64,000 bases of DNA from Rhodococcus sp. W8901 (GTDB lineage Bacteria > Actinomycetota > Actinomycetes > Mycobacteriales > Mycobacteriaceae). The notes below the pieces were generated by a model. The model made no database searches. It worked only from the letters and a program-made list of their open reading frames with translations, and had not been told where the DNA came from. Both the position numbers and the translations under genes were made by a program. The stretch is from contig NZ_CP054690.1 in the NCBI RefSeq assembly GCF_013348805.1, positions 5,084,001 through 5,148,000 of the forward strand, in the 5' to 3' direction. This document shows positions 8,324 through 16,625 of this stretch, one piece after another. Each line of letters opens with the position of its first letter. Positions within the stretch are counted from its first letter, which is position 1.

Positions 8324-8480
8324 AACCCTTCCGCTCCCCGCGAGCGGAATAAATGGGTTGCGCGAGCGTTGAACCGCCCATAACGTGTTCGACGTCGATG
8401 TTCCCGTTCGATCGGAGAGAGCCCTTGCTCCTGTAGAGGTGACCCCGCGCCAGAGCGCGGCGTGTGCTGCGGCACACGCC
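8324..8480 (+). promoter_or_regulatory. Structured leader, possible attenuator for ABC-F gene
   Basis: Three perfect inverted repeats lie in the 190 bases before the ABC-F start. AACCC + TTCCGCT (8324-8335) pairs with AGCGGAA (8343-8349) and GGGTT (8355-8359), folding over the leader ORF start. CCGCGC (8445-8450) pairs with GCGCGG (8455-8460). GGCGTGTGC (8459-8467) pairs with GCACACGCC (8472-8480). The last two share bases 8459-8460 and compete. This layout resembles ribosome-mediated attenuators of antibiotic-resistance ABC-F genes. Confidence 0.5.
8353..8436 (+). CDS. Candidate leader peptide upstream of ABC-F gene
   Basis: A 27-codon frame starting MGCASVEPPITCSTS and ending in three leucines before TAG; an internal ATG at 8398 would give a 12-residue peptide, MFPFDRREPLLL. 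No strong Shine-Dalgarno is visible for either start. It lies directly before two competing hairpins and the ABC-F ATPase, the usual place for a drug-sensing leader peptide. Expression is unproven. Confidence 0.35.
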   Translation: MGCASVEPPITCSTSMFPFDRREPLLL

Positions 8481-8511
8481 TGCGCACCGCACGCAACCTC
8501 TCGGAGTATTC

Positions 8512-10107
8512 ATGGCACATCCTTCCTCGTCCGTCGCCCTGTCCGACCTCACGTTCTCGTGGCCCGACGGCACCCCCGTCCTCGACGGACTCGACGCCGT
8601 GTTCGGCTCGGGCCGAACCGGCCTCGTCGGTCTCAACGGTTCCGGCAAGTCGACGCTCCTGAAACTGATCGGCGGACGGTTGCGACCGGACCGTGGTTCC
8701 GTCACCGCGCACGGCACCGTCGCGTATCTGGCGCAGGACCTGACACTCGACCCGACTGTTCGGGTGGACGTCGTGCTCGGCATCGCCGACATTCGACAGG
8801 CGCTGTCGCGCATCGAATCCGGGGCGGGCACCGAATCCGATTTCGCCACGGTCGGCGACTCGTGGGACATCGAGGAACGCGCCGTGTCGACGCTGCACCG
8901 CCTCGGACTGCAGCGCATCGTCACCGGCGTCGGCGATCTCGACCGCACGGTGGGCGAGTTGTCCGGCGGCGAGACCACACTGCTCGGGCTCACCGCGCAA
9001 CTACTGCTCCAACCGGACGTCCTGCTGCTGGACGAGCCCACCAACAACCTCGACGTGGACAGCCGCGACCTTCTCACCGCCGCGGTCCTCCAGTTCCCCG
9101 GCACCGTGCTGACCGTCAGCCACGACCGCGGCCTGCTCGAGACGATGGACTCGATCGCCGAACTGCGGGACGGTCGAATTCGCTTGTTCGGCGGCAACTT
9201 CAGCGACTACCAGACGGCCGTCGAGGCCGAGCAGGAAGCCGCCCGCGCTGCACTGCGCGACGCCCGCAGCGACGTCCGGAAGCAGGGACGCGAACTCGTC
9301 GAGGCGCAGATCAAGCTCGACCGTCGAGCGCGGTACGGCAAGAAGATGTCCGAGAACAAGAGGGAACCGAAGATCGTGATGGGCCTGCGCAAGCGCGCAG
9401 CGCAGGAGTCGGCCGGCAAGCTGCGGGGCAATCACATCGAGAAGCTCGACGACGCCAAACGGATTCTCGCCGATGCGCAGGACCGGGTGCGGGACGATCG
9501 CGAGATCCGCGTCGATCTGCCCGACACCGAAGTGTTTCCGGGACAGCAGGTGATCGAGCTGACCGGCACGCGCCTGCGTTCCGGTCAGTCAGTCGACCTC
9601 ACCGTCACCGGTCCCGAGCGGATCGCGTTGACCGGACCGAACGGGATCGGCAAGACCACGGCGCTGCAGGAGATCGCGCGGAGCGGCACGAAGGTTCCGT
9701 TCGCGCTACTCCCCCAGCGTCTCGACATCTTCGACGACGAGAAGTCGGTGGCCGCGAATGTTGCCGCCGCCGCCCCACACGCGTCGGCCGAACAAGTCCG
9801 CGGCAGTCTGGCGCGATTCCTGTTCCGGGGAGCCGAATCCGACGCGGCGGTCGCGACGCTGTCGGGCGGCGAGCGGTTGCGCGCCGCGCTCGCGATGCTC
9901 CTCGCGGCCGATCCCCCGCCGCGGTTGCTGATCCTCGACGAGCCCACCAACAATCTGGACCTGCCGAGCCTTGCCCACCTGGTGCAGGCGATCAACGGGT
10001 TCCGCGGGGCGCTGATCGTCGTCAGCCACGATCGGCAGTTCCTCGACGACATCGGTATCACGCGCCGGCTCGAACTGGACGATTCAGGCCTACGGGAAAT
10101 CGACTGA
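8512..10107 (+). CDS. ABC-F family ATPase, antibiotic-resistance type
   Basis: 531 residues with two ABC ATPase domains and no membrane segment, as in ribosome-acting ABC-F proteins. Domain 1 has Walker A GLNGSGKST (about residue 39), signature LSGGE and Walker B LLLDEPTNNLD; domain 2 has GPNGIGKTT, LSGGERLRAAL and LILDEPTNNLD. The interdomain linker (about 230-320) is basic and helical (QIKLDRRARYGKKMSENKRE), as expected for the part that reaches into the ribosomal exit site. The ATG at 8512 has GGAG six bases upstream and was chosen over an in-frame upstream codon. Resembles mycobacterial Rv1473-type proteins. It may protect ribosomes from an antibiotic; the drug is unknown. Confidence 0.8.
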   Translation: MAHPSSSVALSDLTFSWPDGTPVLDGLDAVFGSGRTGLVGLNGSGKSTLLKLIGGRLRPDRGSVTAHGTVAYLAQDLTLDPTVRVDVVLGIADIRQALSRIESGAGTESDFATVGDSWDIEERAVSTLHRLGLQRIVTGVGDLDRTVGELSGGETTLLGLTAQLLLQPDVLLLDEPTNNLDVDSRDLLTAAVLQFPGTVLTVSHDRGLLETMDSIAELRDGRIRLFGGNFSDYQTAVEAEQEAARAALRDARSDVRKQGRELVEAQIKLDRRARYGKKMSENKREPKIVMGLRKRAAQESAGKLRGNHIEKLDDAKRILADAQDRVRDDREIRVDLPDTEVFPGQQVIELTGTRLRSGQSVDLTVTGPERIALTGPNGIGKTTALQEIARSGTKVPFALLPQRLDIFDDEKSVAANVAAAAPHASAEQVRGSLARFLFRGAESDAAVATLSGGERLRAALAMLLAADPPPRLLILDEPTNNLDLPSLAHLVQAINGFRGALIVVSHDRQFLDDIGITRRLELDDSGLREID

Positions 10108-10393
10108 CCCACGAATTGCACGCTGAGCCGGGAGTGACAATTCTCTCCATCTGCGGGCCGATTTCGCCGGCGCTGCCACGAGCGGCCAAGGCGTACCAGT
10201 GCCGAAAGACCCCAATGGACTCGGCCGCGTCGAGTCCTGAGAAGAACAGACCATTTTCGTTGAATTTACTGTCGTCAACGAATACGAAAGCGGGTCGGTG
10301 GGCCACCCGAATTCCATTAGCATCGAATCCGGCGCAGCGCGACAAAACCCCTTCCAACCAGCACGATCCCATCGAACACGTGCGAAAGCCCCA

Positions 10394-10639
10394 ATGAACA
10401 GTCTCGATCACCTCGACCCGCAACTCGACCTGATCGATTCGCGGTCCGACGAAACCGATATTCGACGGCCCGCCCGCCCCTCCAGGCGGATCCCGCTGAT
10501 TCTCTGCGCGGTCCTCTTCACGATCGGCCCGACCGTCCTCGCCCTTGCCATCGGAGTGAGAGTGGCCGAGTCCCTCAGAATCCTGGTCCTGACCGCGACA
10601 ACGTTGGGATGCGCATACGTCCTCCTGCGCCCCCGATAG
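10394..10639 (+). CDS. Small two-helix membrane protein
   Basis: 81 residues from the ATG at 10394. The first 33 residues are acidic then basic, followed by two hydrophobic segments (about 36-56 and 60-78). Codon use fits a real gene, but no family is recognised. It lies between the ABC-F gene and the cobalt/nickel importer, with 286 unassigned bases before it that show no gene. Confidence 0.5.
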   Translation: MNSLDHLDPQLDLIDSRSDETDIRRPARPSRRIPLILCAVLFTIGPTVLALAIGVRVAESLRILVLTATTLGCAYVLLRPR

Positions 10640-10742
10640 ATCGTTGGCAGACACCGGAACCGGACGATTCCGGAAAGCCTGTTCAACTGTTCAGATGACT
10701 CGATAGACTGCGGGTACCGATCCCCGGCCCCAGGAGGGCACC

Positions 10743-11438
10743 GTGGTCATCGAATACTCCGCAATGCACATGAGCGACGGCATCCTCGACGCTCCCACGT
10801 CGGCCCTGTTCTGGGCTGTCGCGGCCGTGGGTGTCGGCATCGCGATCTGGCGCGCGCGAACCGAATTGGACGAGCGGACCGCCCCGATGGCGGGACTGGT
10901 CGCGGCATTCATCTTCGCGGTGCAGATGATCAATTTCCCGATCCTGCCGGGAGTCAGCGGCCACCTGCTGGGGGGCGGTCTCGCGGCGATCCTGGTGGGG
11001 CCGTACACCGGCGCACTGTGCATCACGATCGTGCTGACCGTGCAGGCGCTCCTGTTCGCCGACGGCGGTCTCACCGCACTCGGCGCGAACATCACGAACA
11101 TGGCGCTCGTCGGGACGGCGGTCGGGTACACCGTGGCCGTCGCGTTGCGGCCCTTGCTGGTTCGAGGCGGCGATGCCGGGATCGGCATCCTCGCGTTCTT
11201 CTCGGCCTGGTGTGCAACGGTTCTCGCAGCATCGATGTTCGTGGTGGAGTACGCGATCGGCGGCGCCGCCGTGACGTCGCTGCACACCGTCGCCGCGTAC
11301 ATGTTCGGCACCCACGCGCTGATCGGGGTCGGCGAGGGGATCATCACCGCGTTCACGGTCGTTGCGGTCGCCCGCGCCCGCCCGGACCTGGTGTACCTGC
11401 TGCGCGCGCGGCCGGTGCGGGCGGCGGTGACGCCATGA
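10743..11438 (+). CDS. cbiM: CbiM/NikM membrane substrate-binding component of ECF cobalt/nickel importer
   Basis: 231 residues with seven or so membrane helices, containing the family hallmark MHMSDGILDAP and the VSGHLLGGG motif. In CbiM/NikM the metal is held by the amino terminus and His of the Met-His N-terminus, plus a His in the later motif. Here the best start is the GTG at 10743 (AGGAGGG four bases before it), which adds seven residues (MVIEYSA) ahead of the conserved Met; the conserved ATG at 10764 has no ribosome binding site. First gene of a four-gene transporter unit. Convergence with the hydrogenase genes suggests nickel as cargo. Confidence 0.85.
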   Translation: MVIEYSAMHMSDGILDAPTSALFWAVAAVGVGIAIWRARTELDERTAPMAGLVAAFIFAVQMINFPILPGVSGHLLGGGLAAILVGPYTGALCITIVLTVQALLFADGGLTALGANITNMALVGTAVGYTVAVALRPLLVRGGDAGIGILAFFSAWCATVLAASMFVVEYAIGGAAVTSLHTVAAYMFGTHALIGVGEGIITAFTVVAVARARPDLVYLLRARPVRAAVTP

Positions 11439-11782
11439 CCAGGACCGTCCGCACCCGCTCGTGGTTCCTGGTCGGCTTCGCGGTCGCAGCACTGCTGATC
11501 GCGGGCGTGCTCTCGTACTTCGCCAGTTCCAGCCCCGACGGCCTGGACGCGACCACGCAGCGCGGGTGCGAGGTGGTCGAGACCGATGGCGCCGAGCAGT
11601 TGGTGGGCGACTGCATCGCGCAGAACGCCACCGATCACCACCTGTCCTCGTCGCCGCTGGCCGACTACTCGATCCGCGGCAACTCCGCGCTCACCGGCGT
11701 GGCCGGGATACTCGGGGTGGTGGCCGTGTTCGTGGCGGCCGGATTGCTGTTCCGCGTCCTCGCCCGCCGCCGGGGGCCGTGA
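11435..11782 (+). CDS. PDGLE-domain protein (CbiN-like) of cobalt/nickel importer
   Basis: 115 residues, overlapping cbiM by ATGA. Two membrane helices (about 10-32 and 85-108) flank an external loop. The PDGLE-type motif reads PDGLD just after helix 1, and a second short motif (ADYSIRG) lies before helix 2. In this transporter family such proteins replace CbiN/NikN and assist metal loading of CbiM. Position between cbiM and cbiQ supports the role. Confidence 0.8.
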   Translation: MTRTVRTRSWFLVGFAVAALLIAGVLSYFASSSPDGLDATTQRGCEVVETDGAEQLVGDCIAQNATDHHLSSSPLADYSIRGNSALTGVAGILGVVAVFVAAGLLFRVLARRRGP

Positions 11783-11783
11783 C

Positions 11784-12542
11784 GTGTCGGGTTCGCACAC
11801 CCACCCGCTCTATCTCGAGGGCGCATCCCCGGTACACCGACTGCCCGCCGAGGTGAAGATTCTCGCCGCGTTCGTCGGGGTGTTCGCGATCGTCGCCACA
11901 CCACGCGAGGCGGTGTGGGCGTTCGCGCTGTACCTCGCGATCCTCGTGGTGGTCTGGTGTATCGCGGGCATCGGATTGCGTTGGCTGGCACCCCGGATGC
12001 TCATCGAACTGCCGTTCGTCGTCCTCGCGGTGCTCCTGCCGTTCGCCGAGTCCGGTGACCGGATCACCGTCGTCGGGCTGTCTCTGTCGGTCCCGGGGCT
12101 TCTCGCGGCGTGGAACATTCTGGTCAAGGGCACCCTCGGCGTGCTGGTGTCGCTGACGCTGGCGGCCACGACCCCCGTCCGCGCACTGCCGGCCGGGCTG
12201 TCCCGGCTGCACGTGCCCGACATCGTCGTCACGGTCGTGACGCTGATGCTGCGCTACGTCAATATCCTTGCCGGGGAGATCGATCGGATGCGGACCGCGC
12301 GGATCGCCCGCGGTGACGACCCCCGCACGCTGCATCAGGTGGGAGCCACCGCCCGTGGCGTCGGCGGAGTCTTCCTGCGCGCCTACGAGCGAGGAGAACG
12401 CGTGCACCTGGCGATGGCGTCCCGGGGTTTCACCGGCACGGTGCCGCTGTCGAGCGCGCCCGCCGGCCGGGTGGACTGGTGTGTCGGCCTGGCGCCGACC
12501 GTATGCGCGGTGGCGATCGCGACGACTGCATGGATGGTGTGA
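11784..12542 (+). CDS. cbiQ: CbiQ/EcfT transmembrane component
   Basis: 252 residues, starting with GTG one base after the previous stop. It has several hydrophobic helices and the two cytoplasmic A-R-G/S motifs typical of EcfT: RTARIARGDD (about 172-181) and ASRGFTG (about 215-221), which couple the ATPase to the membrane component. An earlier in-frame start was rejected because it would overlap the PDGLE gene throughout. Confidence 0.85.
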   Translation: MSGSHTHPLYLEGASPVHRLPAEVKILAAFVGVFAIVATPREAVWAFALYLAILVVVWCIAGIGLRWLAPRMLIELPFVVLAVLLPFAESGDRITVVGLSLSVPGLLAAWNILVKGTLGVLVSLTLAATTPVRALPAGLSRLHVPDIVVTVVTLMLRYVNILAGEIDRMRTARIARGDDPRTLHQVGATARGVGGVFLRAYERGERVHLAMASRGFTGTVPLSSAPAGRVDWCVGLAPTVCAVAIATTAWMV

Positions 12543-12543
12543 G

Positions 12544-13311
12544 ATGGCTGCTCCGACAGCGATAGACGTCCGGCAGCTCACCTTCGAGTATCCGGACCGG
12601 CGCCGCGCGCTGGACGGCATCGATCTCACGGTCACCGAGGGCGAACGGGTCGCGGTGCTGGGACCGAACGGCGCCGGCAAGACCACCCTGATGCTCCAGC
12701 TCAACGGCGTCCTCACCCCCACGGCCGGCAGCGTGCGGATCGGCGGGCTCGAACTGGGCCGCGATACCGTCCGCGAGATCCGACGCCGGGTGGGTGTCGT
12801 CTTCCAGGATCCCGACGACCAACTGTTCATGCCCACCGTCGCCGAGGACGTCGCGTTCGGCCCCGCCAACTTCGGGGTCCGCGGCAGCGACCTCGAACAC
12901 CGGGTGGCCGACGCCCTCGAACAGGTGGGGATGACCGAGCACGCGCAGCGCAGCGCCGGGCACCTCTCCGCCGGGCAGCGCCGCCGGGTCGCCCTCGCCA
13001 CGGTGCTGGCGTGCCGGCCGGAGGTCCTGGTGCTCGACGAGCCGTCGAGCAACCTCGATCCTGTGGCCCGACGCGAGCTCGCCGAGGTCCTGGGCGGGCT
13101 GGACACCACGCTGCTGCTCGTCACGCACGACCTGCCCTACGCGGCGCAGCTGTGCGGGCGGGCCGTCGTACTGGACGACGGGCGCGTGGTCGCCGACGAC
13201 CGGATAGAGCGGGTCCTCGCCGACGACGCCCTGCTCGCGGCACACCGCCTCGAACTACCGTGGGGCTTCGTGCTTCCGGCGGCTACACCGGGCCCTGGGA
13301 CGGGGCACTGA
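12544..13311 (+). CDS. cbiO: CbiO ATP-binding subunit of ECF cobalt/nickel importer
   Basis: 255 residues, one base after cbiQ. Walker A GPNGAGKTT (about 40-48), Q-loop VFQDPDDQLF, signature LSAGQRRRVALA, Walker B VLVLDEPSSNLDP and switch His in VTHDLPYAA are all present. It supplies ATP hydrolysis to CbiMQ. Its 3' end overlaps the convergent DUF6390-type gene by about 29 bases. Confidence 0.9.
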   Translation: MAAPTAIDVRQLTFEYPDRRRALDGIDLTVTEGERVAVLGPNGAGKTTLMLQLNGVLTPTAGSVRIGGLELGRDTVREIRRRVGVVFQDPDDQLFMPTVAEDVAFGPANFGVRGSDLEHRVADALEQVGMTEHAQRSAGHLSAGQRRRVALATVLACRPEVLVLDEPSSNLDPVARRELAEVLGGLDTTLLLVTHDLPYAAQLCGRAVVLDDGRVVADDRIERVLADDALLAAHRLELPWGFVLPAATPGPGTGH

Positions 13312-14065
13312 CGGCCTCGCTCGCGAGCCGCTCGTTGGTCCGCCCCAGCTGCCAGTCGGTCCAGTGCTCCAGGGACGCCGCCTCGTCGGTGTCGAGCCGG
13401 TCGCACACCAGGTCCCAGTGCACCGCCACCCGGTCGCCCATCCGCAGGTCCGGTACGAACGAGCCGGCCGGGACGCGTCGGCGCACCGCCCGGTCCTCGA
13501 GCGGGCCCAGCATCAGCTTCGTCCCGTCGAACTGCAGTCCCCGCGAACGCACGACGGCGGTGTCCGGCCGCAACTCCAGGACGACGCCGTTGCGGATCCG
13601 GCACGAGTCCAGCACGTGCAGCGGCTGCGGCATCCCGGTGCCGAGCAGTCGGGTCCACGGGTACACCCCGAACACGTGGAAGGCGTGGGTGGGCGCGGCC
13701 TCGGGCAACAGGTCGTCGGTGAGGTACTTCCAGTAGTGTCCGGCCCGCTCCCCCAACCGGACCAGCAACTCCCGGCCGAACCGTTCCCGGTCCACGGCGG
13801 CAGTCAGTTCGTTGCCGGTCCAGTAGCCGCGCACCACCCTCTCGTCGAGCGGGTCGTCCATCCCCGCCAGCTCGGCGAGCAACTGCTGGTACGGCCACGC
13901 ACCACTGAACTGCCGGGCCGCGGCACCGACGTCGACGCCCGATCCGGTCCCGCACGCCACCGCCTCGAGGCCCACGGCGCCGGCCGGACCGCAGTAGCCC
14001 AGCGCGTTCGGCGCATAGGCGTACCGCGCGAACAGGATCCGTCCGGAATCGATGCCGGTGGTCAC
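13283..14065 (-). CDS. DUF6390-type protein, last gene of hydrogenase array
   Basis: 260 residues. The GTG start at 14065 overlaps the hypD stop (GTGA). It opens MTTGIDSGRILFARYAYAPN and is rich in aromatic and conserved Gly/Cys residues (NALGYCGPAG near residue 20); the C-terminal third carries a small beta domain (ELRPDTAVVRSRGLQFDG). I recall this family as DUF6390, found with group 1h hydrogenases in Actinobacteria. No biochemical role is known; tight coupling to hypD suggests a maturation or assembly task. Confidence 0.75.
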   Translation of the reverse strand: MTTGIDSGRILFARYAYAPNALGYCGPAGAVGLEAVACGTGSGVDVGAAARQFSGAWPYQQLLAELAGMDDPLDERVVRGYWTGNELTAAVDRERFGRELLVRLGERAGHYWKYLTDDLLPEAAPTHAFHVFGVYPWTRLLGTGMPQPLHVLDSCRIRNGVVLELRPDTAVVRSRGLQFDGTKLMLGPLEDRAVRRRVPAGSFVPDLRMGDRVAVHWDLVCDRLDTDEAASLEHWTDWQLGRTNERLASEAVSAPSQGPV

Positions 14066-15192
14066 TCCGGTCTCCGCCCCACCAGCAGCGCCGTCTCGCG
14101 GTGCAGCCTGCCGAAGTTGTAGTACGCCGCACACGCGCCCTCCGGCGACACCATGCACGTGCCGATCGGGGTCTCCGGTGTGCACGCGGTACCGAACACC
14201 TTGCACTCCCACGGCTTGATGACACCCTTGAGGACCTCTCCGCACTGGCAGGCCTTGGGATCGGCCACCCGCACGCCCGGCATCGAGAACCGTTCCTCCG
14301 CATCGAATTCGGCGTAGTCGGGGTGGATCTTCAGGGCGCTCTGCGAGATGAATCCCAGCCCCCGCCACTCGAAGTGCGGTCGCAGCGCGAACGTCTCGCT
14401 CATCAGCTTCAGCGCCTGCGTGTTCCCCTCCGGGCGCACCACACGGATGTACTGGTTCTCCACCTCGCAGCGACCGTCCCGGATCTGCTGCAGCAGCATG
14501 CAGACCGACGCCAGGATGTCGAGGGGTTCGAACCCGGCCACCACCATCGGCTTGCCGTACACCTCGGGGACGAACCGGTAGGGCCGCAGGCCCACCACCG
14601 TCGACACGTGTCCCGGGCCGAGGAACCCGGACAGTCGCAGATCCGGCGACTCGAGGATCGCCTTGATCGGAGGCACGATCGTCACGTGGTTGCAGAAGAT
14701 GCTGAAGTTGGTCACCCCCATCTGCCGGGCCCGCACCAGGGTCACCGCGGTGGACGGTGCGGTGGTCTCGAATCCGACCGCGAAGAACACCACCTGCTTG
14801 TCCGGGTTGTCGACGGCGATCTTGAGGGCGTCGAGCGGTGAGTACACGAACCGCACGTCGGCACCGCGGGCCTTGGCCTCGATCAGGTTGCCGTGCGATC
14901 CCGGCACCCGCATCATGTCGCCGAAGGTCGTGAAGATGACGTCCGGCTGCTCCGCGAGGTACATCGCGTCGTCGACGCGGCCCATCGGGATCACGCACAC
15001 CGGGCAGCCGGGTCCGTGCACCAGTTCCACGGACTGCGGGAGCAGGTGCTCGATGCCGTGCCGGTAGATGGTGTGGGTGTGGCCGCCGCACACCTCCATG
15101 AACTTGAACTCGTCGTCGCCGGCGAGTTCGGTGATGGACCGGACCAGCGCGCGAGCAGCCGCCGGGTCGCGGAATTCGTCCACGAATTTCAT
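14062..15192 (-). CDS. hypD: HypD, Fe(CN)2CO cofactor assembly protein
   Basis: 376 residues. HypD is the scaffold on which the Fe(CN)2CO moiety is built, together with HypC. Conserved features are present: CGGHTHTIYRHG (Cys35 region), GPGCPVCVIP, FGDMMRVPGS, and the C-terminal [4Fe-4S] cysteines in ACQCGEVLKG, ECKVFGTACTPETPIGTC. Length is normal. It starts 28 bases after hypC and overlaps the following gene by 4 bases. Confidence 0.95.
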   Translation of the reverse strand: MKFVDEFRDPAAARALVRSITELAGDDEFKFMEVCGGHTHTIYRHGIEHLLPQSVELVHGPGCPVCVIPMGRVDDAMYLAEQPDVIFTTFGDMMRVPGSHGNLIEAKARGADVRFVYSPLDALKIAVDNPDKQVVFFAVGFETTAPSTAVTLVRARQMGVTNFSIFCNHVTIVPPIKAILESPDLRLSGFLGPGHVSTVVGLRPYRFVPEVYGKPMVVAGFEPLDILASVCMLLQQIRDGRCEVENQYIRVVRPEGNTQALKLMSETFALRPHFEWRGLGFISQSALKIHPDYAEFDAEERFSMPGVRVADPKACQCGEVLKGVIKPWECKVFGTACTPETPIGTCMVSPEGACAAYYNFGRLHRETALLVGRRPE

Positions 15193-15220
15193 GCTGCAAC
15201 CTCCTCGTACCGGTGCCGCT

Positions 15221-15493
15221 TCAGTTGATGCGCGACGAGTTGAAGGCGTCGATCTCGTTGACGTAGTCGGCGCCCATCTTCTGGACCTGGTCGAGCGTGA
15301 GCGCGGCCTCGGCCTCGTCGATCTTCGCCATCGCGAAACCCACGTGGACCAGCACCCAGTCGCCCACCATCAGTCCGTCGTCGGCCAGCAGTCGCACACT
15401 GATCGTCCGTTGGACACCGCTGACATCGACCTTCGCGAGGTGTTGCTCGGTGTCCACCATCTGCACCACCTGGCCCGGGATACCCAGACACAT
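15221..15493 (-). CDS. hypC: HypC hydrogenase maturation chaperone (copy next to hypD)
   Basis: 90 residues beginning MCLGIPGQVVQM with the essential Cys2, preceded by the ribosome binding site AGGAGGAAACG. HypC carries the iron moiety with HypD and delivers it to the large subunit precursor. The C-terminal 20 residues are longer than in the second copy at 20493. Two full HypC proteins in one array may serve different steps or partners. Confidence 0.93.
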   Translation of the reverse strand: MCLGIPGQVVQMVDTEQHLAKVDVSGVQRTISVRLLADDGLMVGDWVLVHVGFAMAKIDEAEAALTLDQVQKMGADYVNEIDAFNSSRIN

Positions 15494-15525
15494 GATCGTT
15501 TCCTCCTCTCGAACCGCTCGTCCGC

Positions 15526-16623
15526 TCAACAGATGCGGGGCAACGGATCTCCCACCAGCATGTCCACGATCCGACTGCCGCCGAACGCCGTCCGCAGCGC
15601 GACGATGCCCTCGGGCTCGGCGAGCACCTCCCCGACGACGGCGGCGTTCTCGCCACCCGGACAACTGCGCAGCGCCGTGACCGCTGCCTCCGTCTCGGCT
15701 TCCGCGACCACCGCCACGAACTTGCCCTCGTTCGCGACGTACAGCGGATCGATGCCGAGCAGGTCGCACGCGCCCAGGACCTGCGGCTGCACCGGCAGCG
15801 CCTCCTCGTCGAGGACGACGGCGAACCCGGTGGACTGGGCCAGCTCGTTGCACACCGTGCCGACGCCGCCACGCGTCGCGTCGCGCATCCATCGGGTCGA
15901 CGGGGCCGCCTCGAGCAGCGCGTGCACCAGACCGTTGACCGGGGCGGTGTCGGAACGGATGTCGGCCTCGATCGCGAGTTCGCCGCGGGCCAGCATCACC
16001 GCCATGCCGTGCTCGCCCATGGTGCCGGAGATCAGCAACCGGTCCCCGGGACGGACGTACTCCGGCCCCAGCTTCCGGTCGACGGGCAGTGAGCCGACGC
16101 CGGCGGTACAGATGTAAACGCCGTCCGCCGCACCCTTGCCGACCACCTTGGTGTCCCCGGTGACCACGTGGACACCGGCCTGCGCCGCCGAATCGGCGAT
16201 GTCCCGGACGATCTCGCGCAGCAGCGCGATGGGGAAGCCCTCCTCGATGACGAACGCCGCCGACAGCCACAGCGGCCGGGCACCCGAGACCGCGAGGTCG
16301 TTGACGGTGCCGTGGACGGCGAGGTTGCCGATCGATCCTCCCGGGAACTGCAACGGCTGCACCACGAACGAGTCCGTGGAGAACGCGATCCGCTCCCCCG
16401 CGGGGAGGGTGAGGGCGGCCGCGTCCCCCAACTGCTCGAGCTGGGGATTGCGCAGCGCCTCGACGAACACCGAGTCCACCAGCGCGGCGGACGATTTCCC
16501 GCCTGCTCCGTGCGCCAGCGTCACCACGTCCTCGAGCAGCCGGGGCCGGCGCTTACGGAAGGATGCGATGCGGTCCAGCACCCGGTCCTCACGCTCGGCG
16601 GCCGTCGTGGGTTCTGTTGCCAT
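15526..16623 (-). CDS. hypE: HypE, carbamoyl-phosphate-derived cyanide synthesis
   Basis: 365 residues from ATG 16623, directly after the SIS gene. HypE dehydrates the thiocarboxamide on its C-terminal Cys to thiocyanate, giving the CN ligands. The protein ends PRIC, the conserved C-terminal Cys motif. AIRS-like ATP-binding features are seen: HGAGGKSSAALVD, GDAAALTL, FSTDSFVVQP and TGDTKVVGKG. The extra N-terminal 30 residues (MATEPTTAAER onward) are common in this subgroup. Confidence 0.95.
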   Translation of the reverse strand: MATEPTTAAEREDRVLDRIASFRKRRPRLLEDVVTLAHGAGGKSSAALVDSVFVEALRNPQLEQLGDAAALTLPAGERIAFSTDSFVVQPLQFPGGSIGNLAVHGTVNDLAVSGARPLWLSAAFVIEEGFPIALLREIVRDIADSAAQAGVHVVTGDTKVVGKGAADGVYICTAGVGSLPVDRKLGPEYVRPGDRLLISGTMGEHGMAVMLARGELAIEADIRSDTAPVNGLVHALLEAAPSTRWMRDATRGGVGTVCNELAQSTGFAVVLDEEALPVQPQVLGACDLLGIDPLYVANEGKFVAVVAEAETEAAVTALRSCPGGENAAVVGEVLAEPEGIVALRTAFGGSRIVDMLVGDPLPRIC

Positions 16624-16625
16624 GG

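Noticed and set aside
8385-10397. 670-codon Arg-rich plus frame over the ABC-F gene
   Set aside because: Shadow of the ABC-F gene in another frame; it has no domain and extreme Arg/Pro content.
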